Shown here one piece after another: positions 61,183 to 64,000 of a DNA stretch of 64,000 nucleotides (position 1 is the first letter of the stretch; every line of letters begins with the position of its first letter). The DNA is from Rhynchopus euleeides. Taxonomy: Eukaryota; Euglenozoa; Diplonemea; Diplonemida; Diplonemidae. The notes under the pieces are model-generated. The model saw only the letters and a program-made list of their open reading frames with translations, was not told where the DNA came from and did no database searches. The DNA is taken from assembly GCA_963210315.1 (NCBI GenBank), contig OY723285.1:1860001-1924000 (forward strand), in the 5' to 3' direction. The position numbers were made by a program, and so were the translations under genes.

Positions 61183-64000
61183 CTACGTCACAGCGGATGC
61201 CCCACTCGGGTTAGAGTGTGGGGCCAACTCAGTGCCACTCCGAGGAGGGAGTGAGGCATAGCCAGCGTGGTGCGTGCCGCAACAGTGTGTGAGTGATTTC
61301 GCACTGCTGTGGCAGTCCCCGCACCGGCCCATGCGATGCGTCTTGCAAAATTCCATGGTGACTTGCAAGCCGTCGTTCTTCCCGTGGTGGTCCCGGCAGC
61401 AGTCCTCTTCCGAGAGGCGCCGGCGCCGGCAGTCCACGCAGCGGGGTTTCCAGTGCAGAGCGCAGGTAAGCATCTTCGCGTTCCGTCTGGCTCCAGGGGG
61501 GGCAGTCCGGGGAGCAGCGCCCCGTCGTTCCCATGACCGTCCTGTCCGGGCGTTGGCTTGCCGGCTGCTGGCAGTCCATTGCTGGGCCGCTTGCTGCCAC
61601 CCCTCTGGGTAGTGGGGCTGCGGTGCGAAGGTTGCGGCCCACGCCATGCCGCGGGAGTGGAAGGCTGTGTCCCGCTCGTTCAAGCCCGGGCCTGCCGTGT
61701 GCGCTTGGAGGCTGCGCATCACCGACTCGGTGGCTGGGCTGAGCTGGGCTCTCCTGGACAGGCCCCCTGCCACGGTTCCCCCGATCGCGGTGAGGACAGT
61801 GGAGCTCGCAGTGTGGCCACAGTGCCATGGTTGCTTGGAAGTCTTGCGCACCACCTCGCAGAGCTGCCTCAACGAGTGAGCCTTGCCCAGGATGCTCTTC
61901 TGGAAGGCTGCGAAGTCCTGCCGCAGCTGCTCCTGCGAGGTCTCCCCCTGCCTCTCAGCCTCGTCCATGGCGGCGTTGCTGAGGGCGTCCGCATCGACGT
62001 TGAGCTCCCTTTTCACGTGCTCATACGTAAGGGTGATCCGGGGCCCGAGGTCGGCAGCCAGCCGTGCCGTGCTGAGGAAGAGGGGGCGGAGGGATTTATC
62101 GCGGCAAACCGCTTCCCCTTTTAGGTGTCGCAGCACCACCTGCGAGTCACCCCGCACCGTAACGTTCCCCTCAGGGGGCGGGTCGCCCCTTCTGAGCAGC
62201 CGTAGGCCCGCTCGAACCCCTTCGTACTCAGCGATGTTGTTGCTGCGTACGTTCAGCAGAGGGAGGATCTCTTCCGACACCTTGAGGCCGTCTCGGTAGA
62301 GCACCGCACCTGCACCCGCCAGGGCGAAGGGGGTGCCGTTGTCCCTTGCTCCGCCGTCGAAGTAGAGGGTGAGCCCCGGGGCTGTGTCCTCGGGGATGCG
62401 TGGGCGGGCCTCCCGCGGCCCCCTCTCAGGGGGGTCAGGTGTGTGGGGGCGGATGCGGCGCGTTTCGACTTCTGGGAGGGTGAGGCCGGTCGACAGCTCA
62501 AAGTCGACAGCCAACTCCATGAGGGTCACGGTGTGCTCCCCTCCCTGCGGCCCCCATTTCAGGCCCCGCAGCCAGTCGCAGAGGGCCACCCACAGCTCCG
62601 GGGGGCGCTTGCCCCACGTCTGTTTGACAGTGGACGGCGCCCGCACAGGGATGCAGGCCCGTTCGGGGTTGGGCGTGCACCACCCCCATGGATAGTGAAG
62701 GGTGCGGTGGTGGCGCGCGGAGCGGTCGAGCAGTCCATCTTTCTCCTGCCGCGCCGAGAGGATTGCAATGAAGTAGCGGTGCAGCTGCGCCACTATATCC
62801 ACCCTGCGTGCGAAGGATAGTGGCAGGGGCTGCCTGTCCTCCGGGATGCCGTGTCTAAAGGCGGGCGCCACCCCGCATAACGCCAAGCAAGGTGGCCAGG
62901 TTGACCGGTCCACAGCCGTAATGGGGTGGTTTTGTCGGATTGGGTCCCACGCGGAGCACTCCCACCATAGGTGCATCACCGTCTCGGGGGTGCCTGCGTT
63001 GCAGTATCGGCAGATCCCGCCCCGTGCGCCCTCGGACAGGCACCGCCCCTGCAATGACGGAACGAAGGAGGCCCCGTTGGTATCCCGTGACCGCGGCGCC
63101 CTCTCCCTCCAGGACGCAGCGTGTGGCTTGCCCGTCGATGCCGTGCTGAGCGCCCGCAAAGTCGTCACGACGACCAGCCAGCGCCTTGGCCACCTGTGTA
63201 CGTAGGGCCTGGCGGAGGTCATGAGCGAAGATCCCCCATCCGCTCGTTGTTGCTGCGGTGGGGTCGAAGACTATGCTCCGTCCCGCTTCATCAGTGTAAG
63301 ATAGGGTGGTCGCCGTGCTCCAGCTCCATCCTATCCACCGAAGGGCCGCTCGGAAAAGCGCGAAGGGGCCTGTCCCTGTAAGCCTCACTCTGCTATCCCA
63401 AGCCGTCTCAGACAGAACCCTGCAGCGGCCCCACTTCTTGACCTGCATGGCCCAGGTGGTGATCTGCCGGTAGCGGGGGGCGACGGCGGGGTCCACCCGA
63501 TGTGCATGGTGGAGGACATCCAGCACAGCCTCCCGCGCCCTGCGGGGGGGTCCGGACCACAGCGCGGCGACGAAGAGCCCCCTCCATCGCCTGATGTCGG
63601 CGTCCTCCCAGCGGGTGACCAGGGCGTCGTAGTAGAGCCTGGACCCCGCTGTCATCGCTGCTGCCTGCCCCTTCCACTGCACCGGTAGGGGCAGTGCCGA
63701 GGTCCTGCGCAGGTTCTGCTCTGCGCCCTCTTTTCGGCGGGCGACGCGCTCCGATTTGGGCACCTCGGGTCCCTCGAGCGGGCGCGCATGCAGCATGGCC
63801 CCGAGGCAGTCGAAGCTATCGCGCTGTCGAAGGGGGGTAGCCGTGCCGTCCCGTGTCCGGTAGACTATCGGGGTCAACGGCTCGGGGGACGTCGAGAAGA
63901 CATGTGACTTGACCTCTGCGCATATTACCATCCCGGTATCGTGGGAGAAATCTGCAGAGTCATCCACCACTGCTTGCAAGGTCCCCGGGCTGGGGGTCAC
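61183..64000 (-). CDS. Partial retrotransposon polyprotein: RT thumb - zinc knuckle - RNase H - tandem Cys/His finger
   Basis: The gene enters from the right edge. One frame runs from 64000 to about 63050, then the sense continues one frame over to the stop at 61183; the change is at or near a GGGG run (63046-63049). Seen in order: the region after the RT catalytic loop (FSHDTGMVICAEVKSHVFST), a thumb segment (LWSGPPRRAREAVLDVL...HRVDP) that aligns with the element at 17318, the knuckle CRYCN...HLWWEC, RNase H with YFDGGARDNG, IAEYEGVRAGL, RGDSQVVLRHL and NVDADALSNAA, and a C-terminal pair of Cys/His units absent from the other element. Upstream RT, endonuclease and ORF1 would lie beyond the window. 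The frame break suggests a dead copy, a base error or a frameshift site. Confidence 0.85.
63046..63049 (-). other. Frame change in the partial retroelement
   Basis: Upstream, the frame read from 64000 is meaningful to LLRSVIAGA; downstream, the frame with GRCLSEGARGGICRYC is meaningful. A gain or loss of one G in this run would join them. Confidence 0.6.

Noticed and set aside
1-64000. CRISPR arrays or bacterial operons
   Set aside because: Short repeats here are palindromic subterminal arrays without regular unique spacers, and genes have spliceosomal introns.

Overview
The window is nuclear DNA of a GC-rich, intron-containing eukaryote, most likely a protist. The reasons are spliced Ras-family genes with GTATGT/GTATGC donors and ACAG/GCAG acceptors, a WD40 protein, a histone-fold-like protein, non-LTR retrotransposons, hAT transposons and many C- or G-homopolymer tracts. 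I cannot name the species. I see no rRNA, convincing tRNA or CRISPR array.

Probable host genes are few and widely spaced: a 5'-cut hypothetical gene (2-928), a Ras-like GTPase (9112-10631), two unknown proteins (11648-12403 and 25266-26960), a WD40 protein with a broken frame (27939-29175) and a second Ras-like GTPase with three exons and a CAAX box (45480-46735).

Almost everything else is nested mobile DNA. Long inverted-repeat ('foldback') elements with G-run ends sit at TA dinucleotides inside C or G tracts. In six cases a second element with GGC- or GGG-type ends lies next to a foldback, always on the same side relative to the C-rich strand. In five cases the two share one TA; in the sixth they are about 15 bp apart. 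The companions are a 3.3-kb element coding for a hAT-type transposase (1879-5164), a 10.3-kb element holding a two-ORF retrotransposon (14815-25129), an 8.5-kb nested element (32130-40613) and three short elements. One foldback (40616-45187) carries a helix-turn-helix protein and an H2B-like protein.

The retroelement part is unusual. One element codes for an OTU-like cysteine protease domain in both ORF1 and ORF2; ORF2 continues with APE endonuclease, reverse transcriptase, zinc knuckle and RNase H. A third OTU domain lies in a 5'-truncated, poly(A)-tailed insertion with a 17-bp target duplication (36233-38321). A related retroelement with a tandem Cys/His finger runs off the right edge (61183-64000). 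Two short elements with 360-bp direct terminal repeats sit in (GT)n tracts (about 49084-50239 and 54262-55424). A 1.2-kb element with an exact 8-bp target duplication (30223-31415) is a textbook hAT insertion.

All homology calls are by eye from translated sequence; no searches were run.
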